In this document: positions 6,265-6,765 of the stretch, in pieces
How the letters are laid out: each line of letters starts with the position of its first letter
Numbering within the stretch: the stretch's first letter is position 1
Assembly (NCBI GenBank): GCA_030636615.1
Contig: DAOVWP010000035.1
Coordinates: 1 to 6,765, forward strand
Origin: Candidatus Nanohaloarchaea archaeon
GTDB lineage: Archaea; EX4484-52; GLR71
Direction: 5' to 3'
Length of the DNA stretch: 6,765 nt
Program-made: the position numbers and the translations under genes
Notes under the pieces: generated by a model
The model's input: the letters and a program-made list of their open reading frames with translations, nothing else
Told to the model about the DNA's origin: nothing
Database searches by the model: none

Positions 6265-6289
6265 AACTAAACAACCCATACGATAAGAA

Positions 6290-6336
6290 TATAAAATATT
6301 CAAAAAAAGTTTATTCTACAAATTATACAACTGAGG
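6290..6336 (+). promoter_or_regulatory. Candidate secF promoter and SD
   Basis: TATAAAAT (6290-6297) would place transcription start near 6320, giving a leader of about 24 bases. That leader holds GAGG (6333-6336), seven bases before the ATG at 6344. Unlike the two upstream genes, secF thus appears to be translated from an SD. Co-transcription with the gene upstream is also possible, since no terminator is evident between them. Confidence 0.4.
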
Positions 6337-6343
6337 ATAAGAC

Positions 6344-6765
6344 ATGATAACAAAACATATGCCAAAAGATTACAAAAAGCTGCTTACTGTCCCCCTGATA
6401 CTATTCATATTATGTATCAGTATAATAGGATACAGTTATTTGACCAAAGGATACATACTTGAAAAGAGTATTGACTTTGAAGGCGGCACAGAAGCATCAG
6501 TCCTTGTTGCAGATGCAGACTATAATCTTGCTGAATTGGAGATAACTGCAAAAGATATGTTTGGAGAGACTGCTACTGTAAGAAAAACAGAAAATGTTCT
6601 TGGCACCTCTATAAACATCCAGTCAAAATCAGAGATTTCTATGGAAGATTTTGAAGAATATATAACTCTTACAGGCATAACAGTAATTGAAACAGATGAC
6701 ACGACCAGACCGATAAATATCTATACAATAGGATCATCTGTAAGCGACATCTTCCTCAGACAGGC
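6344..6765 (+). CDS. secF: Preprotein translocase subunit SecF, N-terminal part (runs off the right edge)
   Basis: An open frame of 140 codons runs from ATG 6344 to the window end. After a short lysine-rich N-terminus (MITKHMPKDYKKLL) comes the first membrane segment (about residues 13-30, LLTVPLILFILCISIIGY). The SecD/SecF hallmark follows in the form SIDFEGGTEASVLV (residues 42-55), where bacterial and archaeal SecF usually read G-I-D-F-x-G-G-T. About 70 residues then match the first periplasmic/extracellular domain, ending with PINIYTIGSSVSDIFLRQ, the lead-in to the second membrane segment. SecF with SecD forms the RND-like complex that assists Sec-dependent export at the outer face of the membrane. 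Archaeal SecF is about 280-300 residues, so nearly half is seen. In archaea secD commonly follows secF, so secD is expected just beyond the edge. The S for G change before IDF is mild. Confidence 0.88.
   Translation, partial: MITKHMPKDYKKLLTVPLILFILCISIIGYSYLTKGYILEKSIDFEGGTEASVLVADADYNLAELEITAKDMFGETATVRKTENVLGTSINIQSKSEISMEDFEEYITLTGITVIETDDTTRPINIYTIGSSVSDIFLRQ

Noticed and set aside
5558..6274. Minus-strand frames opposite the disordered tail of the membrane protein
   Set aside because: The GAA/AAT/GAT-rich tail gives Leu-, Ser- and Tyr-rich antisense frames by composition. The plus-strand frame is longer, starts at a good promoter and fits between its neighbours.
6265..6343. Terminator between the membrane protein gene and secF
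   Set aside because: I see no T-run on the plus strand and no stable hairpin in these 79 bases, only A-rich sequence and a TATA-like box.
1..6765. CRISPR array, tRNA, rRNA, insertion sequence or attachment site
   Set aside because: I found no regularly spaced repeats beyond the 9-bp operator-like element, no tRNA-like cloverleaf, no transposase motifs and no terminal inverted repeats.

Overview
The window is AT-rich DNA that looks archaeal. It encodes the front half of a geranylgeranyl-reductase-type flavoprotein (archaeal lipid saturation), an archaeal-type SecF, and a ribbon-helix-helix protein. Several gene starts sit about 26 bp downstream of TATA-like boxes with no leader, while genes inside operons have Shine-Dalgarno-like sequences. 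The gene style (RHH domain fused to a sugar nucleotidyltransferase, small tight operons) reminds me of DPANN-type archaea, but I cannot fix the lineage from this sequence alone.

Layout. The left 4 kb is a minus-strand cluster read from right to left: UDP-glucuronate decarboxylase (4006-3068), UDP-glucose 6-dehydrogenase (2952-1642), a sugar-1-phosphate nucleotidyltransferase with a left-handed beta-helix tail (1638-637), and a geranylgeranyl reductase family protein that runs off the left edge (614 to <1). The last three are separated by only 3 and 22 bp. The first is separated from the second by 115 bp that hold a possible second promoter, a small hairpin and a possible 25-codon ORF. The right 2.7 kb is plus strand: an RHH-nucleotidyltransferase fusion (4108-4935), a membrane-anchored protein with a long disordered acidic tail (4963-6264), and the 5' part of secF (6344 to >6765).

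How the genes fit together. The minus-strand cluster makes a complete route to UDP-xylose: sugar-1-phosphate + NTP to NDP-sugar (most likely UDP-glucose), then UDP-glucuronate, then UDP-xylose, for surface polysaccharide, glycoprotein or glycolipid. The reductase may act on isoprenoid lipids or lipid carriers. The divergent RHH fusion protein carries a nucleotidyltransferase-like domain whose catalytic signatures have decayed. I infer it is a DNA-binding sensor of a sugar nucleotide or sugar phosphate that controls the cluster.

The best support for that idea is in the 101-bp divergent intergenic region. Three copies of a 9-bp element (two identical, one 7/9) lie in the same orientation at 10-11 bp steps, between the two opposing TATA boxes and next to the TATA box of the UDP-sugar operon. 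This is the layout expected of an RHH operator. The regulator, operator and UDP-xylose operon together are the candidate new system in this window.
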